Assembly: GCA_029204225.1 (NCBI GenBank)
Contig: CM055108.1
Coordinates: 47,658,815-47,722,814 of the forward strand
Source: Diphasiastrum complanatum
Lineage: Eukaryota; Streptophyta; Lycopodiopsida; Lycopodiales; Lycopodiaceae
Reading direction: 5' to 3'
DNA: 64,000 bases
A model generated the notes under the pieces. That model was given only the letters and a program-made list of their open reading frames with translations. It was not told where the DNA came from and ran no database searches. A program made the position numbers and the translations under genes. Positions 10,066 to 21,613 of the stretch are shown piece by piece. Numbering within the stretch: the stretch's first letter is position 1; each line of letters begins with the position of its first letter.

Positions 10066-13000
10066 ATGGGGGAAGAAAGAACGAACAAAAATTGTTCGAC
10101 CGCCTATATCTGTGAAGATGTGTGTGCAACATTAACGTCTGACACACATGAGGTGATCTTGGATTCAGGAGCCACCTCACACTTCATGACATCAAGACAA
10201 ATCATGTCTGATTTTAGAAGTGCAGATCCCTCAAGAGTCATAGTTCTTGGAGATGGATCCAAGAACGGTATTGGTTCACTCTAGCTCAACGTCAACGGTA
10301 GAGACAGACGACTTGAAGGCGTTCTATTTGTGCCAACTCTATAGCAAGACTTGCTCTTTGTAGCAAGAATAACAAATGCAGGGATGCGTGTGACGTTTTC
10401 TAACTAATCATGCAACATTATTGATGCCAGCACTAGCACTCTCATTGCTCAAGACAGAAGGAAGGGCAACCTATATCATCTAAAGGTGCGTCTACTTGAA
10501 GATCAGATGCATCAGACCCATGACGACTCGCCAGACACTTTGTGGCATAGAAGACTCTGCCACATGAACTCAATGGCACTATACCAAGCAAGTCATCATG
10601 GAGCAATACCTGGGGGTCAGCATCTCGAATGCAACTAGTTCGACCACTGTGATGCATGCTTGAAAGACAAGATGTCACGCACACCATTCGTCAAAGACTC
10701 CTACAGAATGACAAAGATTCTGGAGCTGGTGCAATCTGACATCTCCGGTCCATTCAACGTGATCTCAGTAGGAGGTTCAAAATATTATATAACCTTCATT
10801 GATTATTATAGCAAGTTTGTCAGAGTGTACTTTACTCAAAATAAATCTGAAGCCTTTGATAAATTCACTAAATATGTGAATTGGGCTGAGAGATGCATAG
10901 GTAGCAAGGTGAAGCAGATCAGAACAGATCGAGGTGGCGAATATATCTCGAATCGCTTCACTGACTTTTGCAATGATCGTGGCATCATTCACAGAAGAAC
11001 TGCAGCCTACACACCGCAGCACAATGGTGTTGCTGAACGAAAGAACAGGACCATAATGGAAGCAGCCAGATGCATGATGACATACTCAAAGGCTCCAAGG
11101 GCACTGTGGGCTGAAGCAGTAGATACAGTTGCATACATCCAAAACAGGACAGGTAAATCTGGTGTTCTTCACACGACACTACATGAGCTATGGTGGGGTA
11201 GAAAACCCAACCTGTCTAACGTTAGAATATTTGGCTGTCCAGCATATGCACATATTCTTGATAAGCTTCAGAAGAAGCTTGATGAGAAAGTCGAGCAAGG
11301 ATTTTTGGTAGGTTATGACAATAATTCATCATACTACAGAATCTACATGCCAGACACGAACACTGTGAAAACAGTGAGAGATGTCAAATTTGACGAGAGC
11401 AGAACAATGGCCAACGAAGACCCTGTTAGCTATGAAGTTCTGAAAAGACAGTACTATGACTTGCCGCCAATGTCAGAGGGAGCAGAGGATGAACACGAAA
11501 ACAAAGATTTTTGAGTCGTAACAAATCAGATGAAGAAAGATTCGAGAGGCAACCTGCCGCCGCAGTTCTTGTAAACCAAGATGGTTCCGGACCAAGCAGA
11601 GCAGACAAGGGCAAAGGCATAGCTGTTCCGGGAGAATCTCCCAGAAGGTTGACAAGACCACAAAGAGCACCAGCAAGATTTGTGCCAAGCAGCTTAGCTT
11701 CCACATCAGAAGAATTCTGCGGGTTCAGTGGCAAGCCACAAACATTCGAGGAGGCGATTGAAGGTCCAAAAAAGGACAAATGGATCCAAGCCATGAACGA
11801 AGAGATGGAGTCCATGAGGAAGAACCAGGTCTGGACATTAGAGCCGTTACCTCATAAGCGCAAGACTGTCAAATGCAAATGGGTTTTCAAACTCAAATAT
11901 GGACCAGACGGGAGTGTGACGAAATACAAGACAAGACTAGTAGCGAAGGGTTTATCTCAAAGATACGGTATTGACTACTCTGAAACCTTCTCTCCTGTCG
12001 TCAAACATTCATCCCTACATCTGTTGTTTGAATATGCAGCAGCTTATGACCTCAAGATCCACATTATGGATGAGAAGACAGCCTTTTTTCATGCCAAATT
12101 AGATGAAGAGGTCTAATGGATCAACCCCCAAGATTTGTCTCGAATTCACTTCCTGACTATGTATGCAGAATGCATAGAAGCATCTACGGTCTGAAGCAAT
12201 CAGCCCAACAATGGTACAAGAAGAAGGATCAAGCCTTGACATCAAGGGAATTCAAGCCTCTGTTGGCTGACTCCAATGTGTATGTCAGAGTTATAGATGG
12301 GTAGATCATCATAGTGGCTGTATATGTGGACGACACTATGATACTATGCAGGAGTGAACAGCTAATTGCTGAAGTAAAGACAGACATCTCGAAGCATTTC
12401 GAGGTAGTGGATCTTGGAGAAGCCAGGTGTTACTTAGGCTAACAAATTGAAAGGGATTATGAGGGAGGTAAGTTATACTTTCACCAGTCCAGATACACCC
12501 ATAAGATCCTAGAGGACTTTGGGATGCTGAACTGCAAAGGAGCGAACCCTCCAATGCTCGTAGGGATGGTGCTAGCAAATGACGACTGTCCAAAGATTGA
12601 GGAAGAAAGAGAAAAGATGAAGGTCACACCCTACAGGAGGCTGATAGGTTCACTGAGGTACATTCTAGACAACACATGTCCTGATATTGCTTATGCAGTA
12701 TTCAGGATGAGCCAATTCTGCACGAATCCAGGCTCGACACATTGGAAGATTGCTTAACGAGGGATTATGGCTTGTGTTATTGTCGTGGTGCAGGTCTCAG
12801 GATACTTTCCTATAGTGATACTAGTTGGGCATCTCTCAAGGACGATTGTAAAAGCGTCTCAAGAGGATGCACCATCACATCAAGAGCAGCAGTTCTCTGG
12901 GTCAGCAAGAAGCAGACCATTGCAGTCCAGTCATCCTGCAAGGCAGAGTATGTAGCAGGAGCGAAGATGGCCAACGCAATAATTTGGCTAAGGAAGTTCT

Positions 13001-13265
13001 TGGACGAATTGGGCGAAACAAGGAACGAGCCATTGGTCTTGCAGATGGACAACACCTCTACGATACACCTGACGAAAGATCCTATGTTCCACTCAAGAAT
13101 GAAGTACATTGCGATCAAGTATCACTTGATCAGGAATCTGATTGAAAGGAAGATGATGCAGACCACCTTCATAGGAACGAAAGATATGGTTGCTGACATC
13201 TTCACTAAAGCTCTGGACAAAGGGATCTTTGAGAAGCAAAGGAGAGGTCTCGGGATCATAAAGCT
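10066..13265 (+). pseudogene. copia pol polyprotein, broken (E1)
   Basis: Protease motif VILDSGATSHFMTSR lies near 10158, with a stop at 10282-10284. Pre-integrase TLWHRRLCHMNS with a CDACL zinc pair spans about 10540-10660. The integrase core is the long frame 10660-11514 (FIDYYSKFVRVYF, IRTDRGGEYIS, TPQHNGVAERKNRT, then FGCPAYAH and the VKTVRDVKFDE tail). RT follows at 11511-12755 (WIQAMNEEMESM, KWVFKLKYGPDGSVTKYKTR, IYGLKQSAQQWY, AVYVDDTMILC near 12320). RNase H is 12742-13260 (LSYSDTSWA, VQSSCKAEYVAG, LQMDNTSTIHL, DMVADIFTKALDKG). Stops at about 11514, 12116, 12303 and 12441 and a frameshift near 12755 disable it. Domain order marks it as Ty1/copia. Confidence 0.9.
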
Positions 13266-13275
13266 ACCATGCTTT

Positions 13276-13285
13276 GAGAGGGAGC
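13276..13285 (+). other. polypurine tract of E1
   Basis: GAGAGGGAGC sits immediately before the TGAAGAGACA start of the 3' LTR, in the position required for plus-strand priming. Confidence 0.65.
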
Positions 13286-14304
13286 TGAAGAGACAAAGTG
13301 TTTCTGATTACAAAGCCTTGCTAGCTTTCAGCCCTTTACCTGACGAAGATGTTTGCAAACTCAAACATCTGGAGACACGAAACATGAAGAGTTTCGCAAA
13401 CACGAAAGTCAATGGAGACGAAGACGAACGGTTCGCGAACACGAATGATTCGCGAACATGAAGGATCCACGAATGAGATTCCTTTGCGGTCCAGCAAGAG
13501 AGAAAGGCAAACGAGGTAAACGAAACCAACGGTGAAAACGAAACCCGTTCTGTCCTCTCGCATCAAGGAGTACCACCAGAGAACATGCAAGTACCCAGAA
13601 GTATAGAGATCTGACCTGATGGCATGACGTCAGCAGATACTTCCTAGGTCGTGGCTAATCTGCCACTCTTGTAATTTTTTGATTAGTTGTAGATGTATAA
13701 TCACTCTAATCTTAGATTCACATAAAGAGACCGTACTTATTGGATAATACTTGACATATATTAGAACAGGATACACAGAGTGTAACTAAGAGAAGAGACA
13801 CTAAAGAAGTTTGATGCTAGTAAGCAATCAAGACGAACAAGGACAAAAATTCCGCCTGCGTGCAAGAAGATTTCTATCTAGGATTAGAAGATCCAACTAT
13901 CCGCTAGTGAAGCAAGATTACTACTCATGAGAGAATCGTGCTTCTCTCACGCCAACGCACTGCGTGGATTCGCACGTAGTGCCTTGAAAAAATCAGTAAA
14001 AATCAATATAGATTATTTTCTAGTTGTGTCTAATCTTGGATGTTGAGTGCTTATGTTGTTTATTTCATATGTCTGAGTTTTCTTGTTCCCTTTGAATTCC
14101 ACACCTTGGTTGAAATTAAGTCAAATGTTGTATTAATTTTATGAACGTAGATCAGTAGTAGCTGACTACTCTCTAGAGGATTGTAGGAGTGTTTCAGCTG
14201 GTAGTGCCCAGCGAACGCATCTGAACTCCATCCGAATCTTGCAAGAGAGTCATGACTGTTTCGCGATCGCGACTGTTTCGTGAATTTTTGCCCCTAGCTC
14301 ATCA
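13286..14304 (+). repeat. 3' LTR of E1, followed by an extra primer site
   Basis: It is 1019 bp and similar to 8869-9868 over its whole length. It is followed at 14305-14340 by GTGGTATCAGAGCG and about 20 further bases resembling the E1 internal start (AAATTCTCATCA), after which the sequence becomes a gypsy remnant. A 3' LTR should be followed by target DNA, so this one was also the 5' LTR of a tandem copy. Confidence 0.8.
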
Positions 14305-14320
14305 GTGGTATCAGAGCGTC

Positions 14321-15580
14321 TCACAAATTCTCATCATTAACATGGTGTTCAATGCCACAATTTTCACAAGATGGTGGAAGACAAAATTTGTCTGGGCAGC
14401 GAATACTAGGATGTTTACCTACACAGATAAAGCATCCGCATATTGCAGAAAATTGTTGCGTCGCAAACACAGCTTGGTTTGGATCGTAGATCGGGGCATT
14501 AGGATCATACAGATAATATACCACCGGTTCAGAGGAGTATTCTGGTGGAGTAGTGTCGTCCACAAAATAAGTTGCTGGATCTATGGAATTTGGATAAAAA
14601 AAATGCACAGTTGGTTAACGGATTGATTAACGACAAATTGTTGGCGTGGTTGGAATTGATTGGGTGCAGTTCATCGTGGTTGATAAACTCGTGGTGGTGG
14701 CATGGATTGTTGTGAAGTGAAGGGGGGGTAATGCTGATACATACGACTGAGTGCTAATGGGAAATGGGTTTTCAGTTGGAGGCATTCATTACCAGTGTGA
14801 TTCAGCGAATAGATAGGACACCAGACATTTTCTCTTGCTGGAAAAGATTTATCAACAATATTTTTCATAGCGTTTTGAAAATCAGCAATTAGTTTGTCCA
14901 TGTGAGTTTGTTGAGCTTTCTGCCAAGTTTCCATTTGATGTAGAAGTTCTGAAGATTGGGTTGTATTCTCAATCTTCTATTTGTGAAGACGTTTGGGGAG
15001 TTTGGATTGCTTATCGTGGTAATCAAAGTCTTCATCAGACCCCTCATCTTCTTCACAAATGGCATCAGTCATGACATTCTTAAGTGATCATAAAGATCAA
15101 TTGGTTTCAGTTCTCGGCAAATACTTTTAGGGAGTCCAACCAGGAACAATTTGATGGCCATTCATTCGGTGATATTCTCATCAACACATTCTATCTTGAG
15201 ATGTTTAAAATATTCAATTAGCTTCTTACAGACTCTTCGCGACGCATCTTGATATGTGTAATTTGGATGAATGGGCTTTGAGTCAGTTTAGAAGGTTTGA
15301 AACACTTGATAAGAGCGTCTTTGAGGGTATCTCAAGAAATAAGATCAGGAACTTCTAGGTTGAGATACCACTCTTTGGTTGTTCTATAGAGCACCATAGG
15401 AAATAGTCTGAGCTTCTCGGTTTCAGAGGTGTCTCCATAGAAGTGACATGCATTATCAAAGTCTTGAAGAAATCTGACTAGGTCAGATTCTCCATCGTAC
15501 TTTGCGTGGGATTCTGTATTCTAGGTATGGAGGTGCAGGATTAGAAGATTCAGCACAATCTCTTGACATGATGTAGAATG
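14321..15580 (-). pseudogene. Ty3/gypsy gag remnant
   Basis: The minus strand carries a Retrotrans_gag (PF03732-type) signature. The frame near 15500-15290 reads YDGESDLVRFLQDFDNACHF, then LRLFPMVLYRTTKEWYLNLE. Downstream, 14934-14671 gives a helical stretch (METWQKAQQTHMDKLIADFQ) followed by CPIYSLNHTGNECLQLKTHF, a cysteine/histidine cluster, and 14608-14321 contains CGCFICVGKHPSIRCPDKFC and CENCGIEHH, two knuckle-like clusters. Several stops break it. It ends abruptly at the E1 3' LTR side, so protease and pol are missing. Confidence 0.7.
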
Positions 15581-16530
15581 AGGAACAAAATAATAGTACA
15601 AATGATCAGTGTAGTACTATACTTGGCCACAAAAGGTTAAAAAGGTATTATACTTGCAAGATAGTGAATTTGGACAAGAATCTATACTTTTATGAAGTAA
15701 CAAAATTTGCAAACAAGAGTAGAACTTGCAAACAGGCTGCTGAATCAGAATATAGTACTCGCAAATTTTGATAGGGAATTTTCACTGACAAAATATGATT
15801 TTTTAATTTTTTTGGATTTTTTGTAAAGGACAAAATTCGTAGAGAATGTATAAAAATCGTTCAGACTGTGGACGATTTCGTGATATGGTCGGAGCAATCT
15901 GATACTGAGATTTTAATTAATTAATCTATTTATTATAATTTGCTAGAAATCATTCTGACTTCAGACGATTTCATGGTGGGCGATTTCGTGGTATGGTCGA
16001 CAAATTCTGATACGGAAGTTTTGTTGACAGATAAGGATAATAGTGGAAAAAGTGATTTTTAGACAGAAAACAAGGTAAATCTCTGAGATAGAATTTGTTG
16101 AGCTGCTAGAGGAGTAATCTTTCATAGATCTAGCCTTAGTGAATCTGGCAAATTTTGACCCAAAGATTTGGGTGGAAAACAAAGGATTTTGACAATAAAA
16201 CAATGGTTTTCGAAAAATCTGAACAGGGTCAGAAATCGCAGAGGTAGTAGGATGAAAGATGATATTCTGTTATGGCTGCAAACAGCCTGGCAAATTCTGA
16301 TATACCTAATTAGTCAAAAAAAAATGTCACTTGGGTCACTTCTTACAAATAAAATGCCCAAGTTGACACTTTTGTTGCTTCCCCCCGGCTTGATAGGTTG
16401 CTCAGCAGCTCGTGTAGGACTTGGAGAGAAGTCTTGTGCTGCAGTGTGAAGGAAAATAGCAGGCAAGCATACACACAAGCACGTTAGTAAAAAAGAAAAC
16501 AAGTAAGCTATGTAAAAAAAAACTTAGAAA

Positions 16531-16545
16531 GCAACAACGGCACCA
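16531..16545 (-). other. gypsy-type primer-binding site
   Basis: The plus strand GCAACAACGGCACCA is the complement of TGGTGCCGTTGTTGC, close to the TGGCGCCGTTGCC primer site common in plant gypsy elements. One base separates it from the LTR at 16547. Confidence 0.6.
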
Positions 16546-16546
16546 A

Positions 16547-17614
16547 TGTTGGAAGTATTTCTACTTTCTACGGTGGCTAGGTGTGGTGGCCTAGTCGCTA
16601 TAGATTTCCACAAAATCAAAGAATTAAGTAGTATAAAAGGTTTGATCATTCCCCAAGAGAGAGAATAATCTCTTCTTTTGTATGATAAGTGTATGTAAGA
16701 AGGTAAATGGAATGTGATATGTAATATTCACAATGAATACTATAGCAACATATCCAGTTATCCAAAGATATTTGGGTAAATTGGCATCCAGAAACACCCA
16801 TGGTGAAACGATTTGGTCAAGGTCTGTGACTATAAAGATTACTTTATCTCTCAGACTCTTCGGATAATAGTAAGCAATCAGATTAGACAACAACTAGCAA
16901 ATAGATTCATCAAACAAAATCATGTTGGCTAATGATTTCTCTTAATCGAATACGGTGAATTAGTTCTTATCACAAGAAGCAAACAGAACAGAGCATCAAA
17001 CAAGTTCATTATCTAAACACATAGCTCATTTAGAATTGAAAGAAGTTTTGCTTATGGTTATGCTTAACAGCTTCAGCTAATTCCCTGCACACATTAGTTA
17101 GAATTGTCGCTCTCTAGTGACATCTAAAAATCCACATTAGAGTAACTGAAATTCAGTAAGACATGAGAAATATGTGTGATGTAGACAGAGCAGTATCACA
17201 AACAGGTATAGATCATATAGAGTGTATTTGCTCAATTGATAATAAGTAATGTTGTAAGAGATGGCAGAGGGAAAGAACACTCAAGCTTATAGAAACCTGC
17301 TCTCTTCTCTCTCTCTTGATACTCAAATCTATGCAAATGCGCCTGTACAATGGCACGAAGTGTCAACCTTATAGGAATGATCACCGGCCTCAATGTCGTT
17401 TACGAACCGTTAAGATGTTGGTTGAGATCCGCTAATGCGTCTCTATAGAACGACACACAAAACGTCGTGAGTTCTAACCTAAATGTGAATTTACAAAGTG
17501 CAAATAGGCCTTTACATGAATTTAGGCACTATAGCACATTTACATGTATAAAAATTGAAATTTTGTACAATATAAACAATAATTTTGGATAATGTGGGAT
17601 CATGAGGCTCCACA
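16547..17614 (-). repeat. 5' LTR of the gypsy remnant
   Basis: It is 1068 bp, starting TGTTGGAAGT on the plus strand next to the primer site and ending GGCTCCACA, a typical TGTGG...CCAACA LTR in the minus direction. The region 15590-16530 between it and gag is leader with no ORF of note. The 3' LTR partner was not found in the window. Confidence 0.6.
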
Positions 17615-17689
17615 TATCCCCTTCCTCAGCTGTGCAGCAGCTCGCAAACAAGGTTCTTACATTCTCTTTTGTCGCTTCCTGCTAGCTGG

Positions 17690-18045
17690 CTTTCTATGGA
17701 AGATAGCTTTTGTTCGGGCTTTATTTTCTTCATTAATTTGCTCTAGGGTCATCCCCCTTTTGTAGCAAGGCTTTTGTATTATAATGTTGTTGTCTTTATT
17801 TGTTCTGCTAGGTCCGAAACCATTTCGGTTTACAAGTGTAGTAACAGTAGGTTGGCTTGTGAGTCTTTCTTCGTCTGATTCGTTGCTCGACCTAGGTGCA
17901 ACTCAAACATCTTCATCTGATTGTTTGTCCTCTACTCCCTTTGTTGCGGTTCGTAGATCATAATATTGTCTTCCAAGAACTTCATGACTGACAAGATCAT
18001 TATACTGGTCTCATCGAACTTGATGTCTTCACTGTGTGTGTGACA
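17690..18045 (-). pseudogene. copia integrase-RT linker fragment (E1 family)
   Basis: Read on the minus strand the fragment contains IKFDET, then after stops SNESDEERLTSQPTVTTLVN and GFGPSRTNK. These parallel VKFDES and KSDEERFERQPAAAVLVNQDG-GPSR of E1 at 11385-11600. It is directly joined to an E1-family LTR segment, so this is a deletion derivative. Confidence 0.7.
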
Positions 18046-18626
18046 GACCCACACAGCGCATTGGCATGAGAGAAGTGGTGTTCTCCCACGAACAGTGTCT
18101 CGCTTACTAGCCGACTTCTTGGATCTCTGTGGATCCTACTTACAAAATTGTCTCGCTCACTGGCAGACTTTTCTATTCTGTATTTTGTCTATCTGTGTTT
18201 GTGTATATTTTGATGCATCTAGCAATTGCATATATTCAGAGTAACATTTTTTATTAGATAGATTAAACAATCTAAGACTAATCACAGATTACAAGAGCAG
18301 TGGATTAGGCACGTCCTAACGCTCTTCTGTTGACATCATCATATCATATCAGGAAGCTGTACTTCATGGTATTTGTTTGATCTTCCTGGTCCTTAGGAAC
18401 ACGAAGGTCAAAAGTATTCGTCCTTTGGGTGTCTCAAAATTTTTTGTTTCGTGTCATTTGACTTTCTCCTGTTGTTCGTGTTGTTCGCGAACATTTCGTC
18501 TTTGAGGTCTTTGTCTTTGAGGTTTTCGAGTTTCGAGGTCTTCGAGATCTTCATTTTCAAGATGTTCGTCAGGTTGGGAGTCGAGAGCTAGCAGAGCTTT
18601 GGTAAGACAAACACTTTGTTTCTTCA
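18046..18626 (-). repeat. truncated LTR of the E1 family
   Basis: The plus-strand phrases GACAGACCCACACAGCGCATTGGC, CTCGCTTACTAGC and AGCTAGCAGAGCTTTGG match the LTR at 33935-35144 (GACAGATCCACGCAGTGCATTGGC, CTCGCTTACTAGC and so on). The LTR start (TGAAGAAACAAAG in minus) is at 18626, where it cuts the coiled-coil fragment. The U5 end is missing. Confidence 0.75.
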
Positions 18627-19010
18627 AGATCACAAACATCCTTTGTTACAAATCTCTTTCTCTTGTTAGTATTTGCCATTTTGTTGAGCAAATCCATGTC
18701 TTTAACCAAAGATAAATATGAGGCACGCATGGATTGAAATGCAATCTTCATCTTGTCATTACTAATTGTAAAATCACATAAAGAAGACTGTAACATTTGA
18801 TTATCCTTCTTGAGAATATTTTTTTCTCTAAACAATTTTTCAACCTAATAGATTTTTCTTGACACGAGTCCCTTTATTTGTTCTTTGATTGCTCTTCTAA
18901 AATATATATTTTATGCAATGAGTGTGCATTAAAATCAGAAATCAAAAGAACATGATGTAGCTCAGCGACAACAGAACCAAAAATATGATTATCAGCCTCA
19001 TTCACCTCCC
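18627..19010 (-). pseudogene. coiled-coil protein fragment, copy 1
   Basis: The minus strand gives NAHSLHKIYILEEQSKNK, then KSIRLKNCL, then after a frame change LKKDNQMLQSSLCDFTISND and KIAFQSMRASYLSLVKDMD-LL with NKRKRFVTKDVCDL. The second copy at 55606-55985 has the same blocks in one frame. Heptad-like Leu/Ile spacing and charge suggest a coiled coil. I do not recognise the family. Homology to copy 2 stops after CDL, exactly where the LTR begins here. Confidence 0.6.
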
Positions 19011-19049
19011 AGAAGATCGACAAGAGATCATAGACCACCTAATAGGTGC

Positions 19050-19560
19050 ATTGATAAATCAACTTGTTATCTAGTGTTGATACCCTCAAACATTTTAGAT
19101 CATTATTGAATAACAATGTATCATCGACATATAAGGTGATGACTATGAAGGAAGTTCAAACATATTTGAAATAAACATTCGAATCTACTGAGTTTGGAAT
19201 AAAACTATTCTCGATAAAGAATTGGTTAATTTTTTGGAACCATGTTCTTGGGGACTATTTTGGAAAATAGAGAGCTTTGTGGATCTTGCATACAAGGTAC
19301 TCTCGACCTTTGAGCTCGTATCCTTCTAACTGTGACATAAAAATGTCCTCTTCAATAGTCCATTTAGAAATGTTTTTTGGACATCCATTTGGTGGACTTT
19401 GAGGTCAACTGTAGCTGCATAAGAGAGTAACTTAATCAAATTGAAGCATGCTTAACTACTGGGCTGAAAGTTTCAGAGTAGTCTACATATGGAATTTGTG
19501 AAAAAACTTTTGCAACCAGCATAATTTTGTATCTATGAAAGTGGGTGTTGATGCAAAAGA
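19050..19560 (-). pseudogene. copia reverse transcriptase fragment
   Basis: Minus-strand frames contain YSETFSPVVKHASI near 19480 and TLYVDDTLLFNNDLK near 19100, the latter carrying the YVDD active-site box. Stops and frameshifts are frequent. The sequence is not the same family as E1. Confidence 0.65.
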
Positions 19561-20134
19561 ATTGGAGAGCATTTGTTTGGCATTTGCCAATTTCTACTTA
19601 TGATTGTAGATCTGAACAATGTCTACTTATGACTAGTGCTTTGTTAATCAAAGAGGATTACATTTTATTTATGGGTGTTGGTGAGATCCTTACATATTTA
19701 TGCTAGCTTGGTTCAAAGAGACCAAGGAAGTCAATATTCAAGCAACAAAGTTCTCAAAGTTATGACAAAGGTTATCATGTCTAAATTATTTGATTCAAAG
19801 GGAGTCAAGTTGTTTTGATCCAAAACAAGTCAAGAAATCAAGTAATCTGTTGCATGGAGATCACACATGCATGAAGGGACATGAAGACAAAAGCAAGACA
19901 TGGGAAGCAAGTTCATATGAAAAGGATCAACACAGAAAGGAATTCTACATCATCATACAAATGAGTTTTACATCAACAAACTAGGAAATTCTACATCAAG
20001 GAACGAAGACATTGAGATCAGAGTTGATCATGGATTCTACATTGGAATTGAGAATCCTCTTTACATAGGCATCATGGAGGATACACACACATACTTGTGC
20101 TATGCATAGTTCTTGTTATTAACAATGTAAACAT

Positions 20135-20581
20135 TAAGGGGGAGTGTCATCTGTGTGCTAATTCTAGCTACCTTTAACAATGTAAACATTATGTTCACAT
20201 TGTTACCCCTAATCTTGTCATATGTGTGCTAATTCTAGCTACCTTTACCTATATTTAGTAAGGTCAAGTTAGATTTTAGTTAGACTCAAGTTCAAAATTC
20301 TAGTGCTTGATTTGAAACACAAGTTTTTCTATAGATAGGAGTTGGGTGCTTTTACCTTATATTGTGACATCAATTAGGCAATTGCTTTTTCATTATTGGC
20401 ATAGAGATCTTATGACAAATTCTATAAGTATGTAGTGCACCCTAGTCCATTAGCAATGGGACATAGTTGGTGTACATCTCATCATCATTACTTCATTGTT
20501 ATTTGTGTTCTCTTCCATGTATTTGTATGGCTATTGTCTAGCAATTGGATTACTTGTATGAGCAAATAGATTTCCCCATCA
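20135..20581 (+). repeat. probable copia LTR with polypurine tract
   Basis: TTAAGGGGGAG at about 20134-20144 is a good polypurine tract, and the following TGTCATCTGTG begins a possible LTR that may run to CCCCATCA near 20581. Inside it, TGTGTGCTAATTCTAGCTACCTTTA is present twice (about 20153 and 20226). The upstream 19600-20130 shows no recognisable RNase H. The right boundary is uncertain. Confidence 0.4.
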
Positions 20582-20908
20582 CTTTTTCTCTTCTTGTTCA
20601 ATCCAATTTCCAAACAACAAGCTAAACTGAACCTCTTCCTTCTCCATCACAAACTTGAAGCCCATCTTAGCATAACTACAAGGATGTCAAATGAATTGGC
20701 TTGGGCAAGGACACCCACACTCTTCCACTTTTTGTTATGTGAAAAGGTACAACTCAAACTCCAATATGTACTCTGTCAAAGTGGACTCAGTTGGATTGCA
20801 CTGATTCCCATCTTATTGTTCATAATTTCAACTGCTTCTTGAAGCTTCAACAAAATGTTTGTTCTAAGTCACTCGAATCTGTCAATGGGGCCTTCTGCGA
20901 TGGAACGC

Positions 20909-20910
<2 letters not shown>

Positions 20911-20941
<31 letters not shown>
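20911..20941 (+). repeat. G31 homopolymer
   Basis: It is an uninterrupted run of 31 guanines. It could form stacked G-quadruplexes or could be inflated by assembly. The surrounding sequence shows no gene. Confidence 0.9.
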
Positions 20942-20942
<1 letters not shown>

Positions 20943-21565
20943 GTGTGCTATGTACTACAGGCCGTCCAGCCTAAGGCATAACCTACCCCACCCAGCACTG
21001 TTGCAATGAACTAAGTGAAGTGTGCGTGACTAATTCTCGCAGCATGTGTATGTATGTACAATGTGTGTGCCAGTGTGCCACTATGCAGGTGTCTTGTCTG
21101 TGTGAGTGTGTCAGCACCGCCTTCCTCGCATGTCACAGGTCCCAGGAGTCCCTGTTTATGAACCTATATAAAGTCCATGTATCTATGTCCTCTCATCAAA
21201 CGAAGGACACAAACATATTTGTTGTATGACACTAGTTACTGATACCTATTCAATCTCACTCTCCTAGACTCTAGTCCTCGTGAAAAACCCACGTTACCCA
21301 CCTAAACAAACAGGCCAATTTCCTTCTGCCAATTTATTGTACATTTATACATTTATATATATATGTATATGTATAGCTAGATATATTTTGATAGAGTGAC
21401 TAACTGATTGGTGATATAGTGAAGCGTCACTCTCTCCTTGTTCTTGAGTAGCAATACGTTAGAGGCTCGGTCTCGACTCTCGACTCTCTCCTTCTTATTG
21501 TACGTGTAATGTACTATATATATCCACTATGTGATATAAGGTAGAGAGAGCTTCAGCCTTTATAT

Positions 21566-21570
<5 letters not shown>

Positions 21571-21610
<40 letters not shown>
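21571..21610. repeat. (AT)20 microsatellite
   Basis: A perfect AT dinucleotide run of about 40 bases. Confidence 0.95.

Positions 21611-21613
<3 letters not shown>

Larger units (their letters stand above)
8869..14304 (+). mobile_element. E1: Ty1/copia element with two LTRs
   Basis: It has two roughly 1-kb direct repeats (8869-9868 and 13286-14304) starting TGAAGARACAAARTG and ending CTCATCA, a primer site after the first, a purine tract GAGAGGGAGC before the second, and pol in protease-integrase-RT-RNase H order between them. Gag is almost absent: only about 200 bases separate the primer site from the protease. The LTRs differ by many substitutions and small indels, so the insertion is not recent. 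No target-site duplication is visible, and the 3' LTR is followed by another primer site. Confidence 0.9.

Noticed and set aside
14252-14626. 124-codon plus-strand ORF
   Set aside because: It overlaps the LTR end and primer site, and the opposite strand carries the gypsy gag frame.
20791-21009. glycine-rich ORF
   Set aside because: The glycines are the translation of the G31 run.
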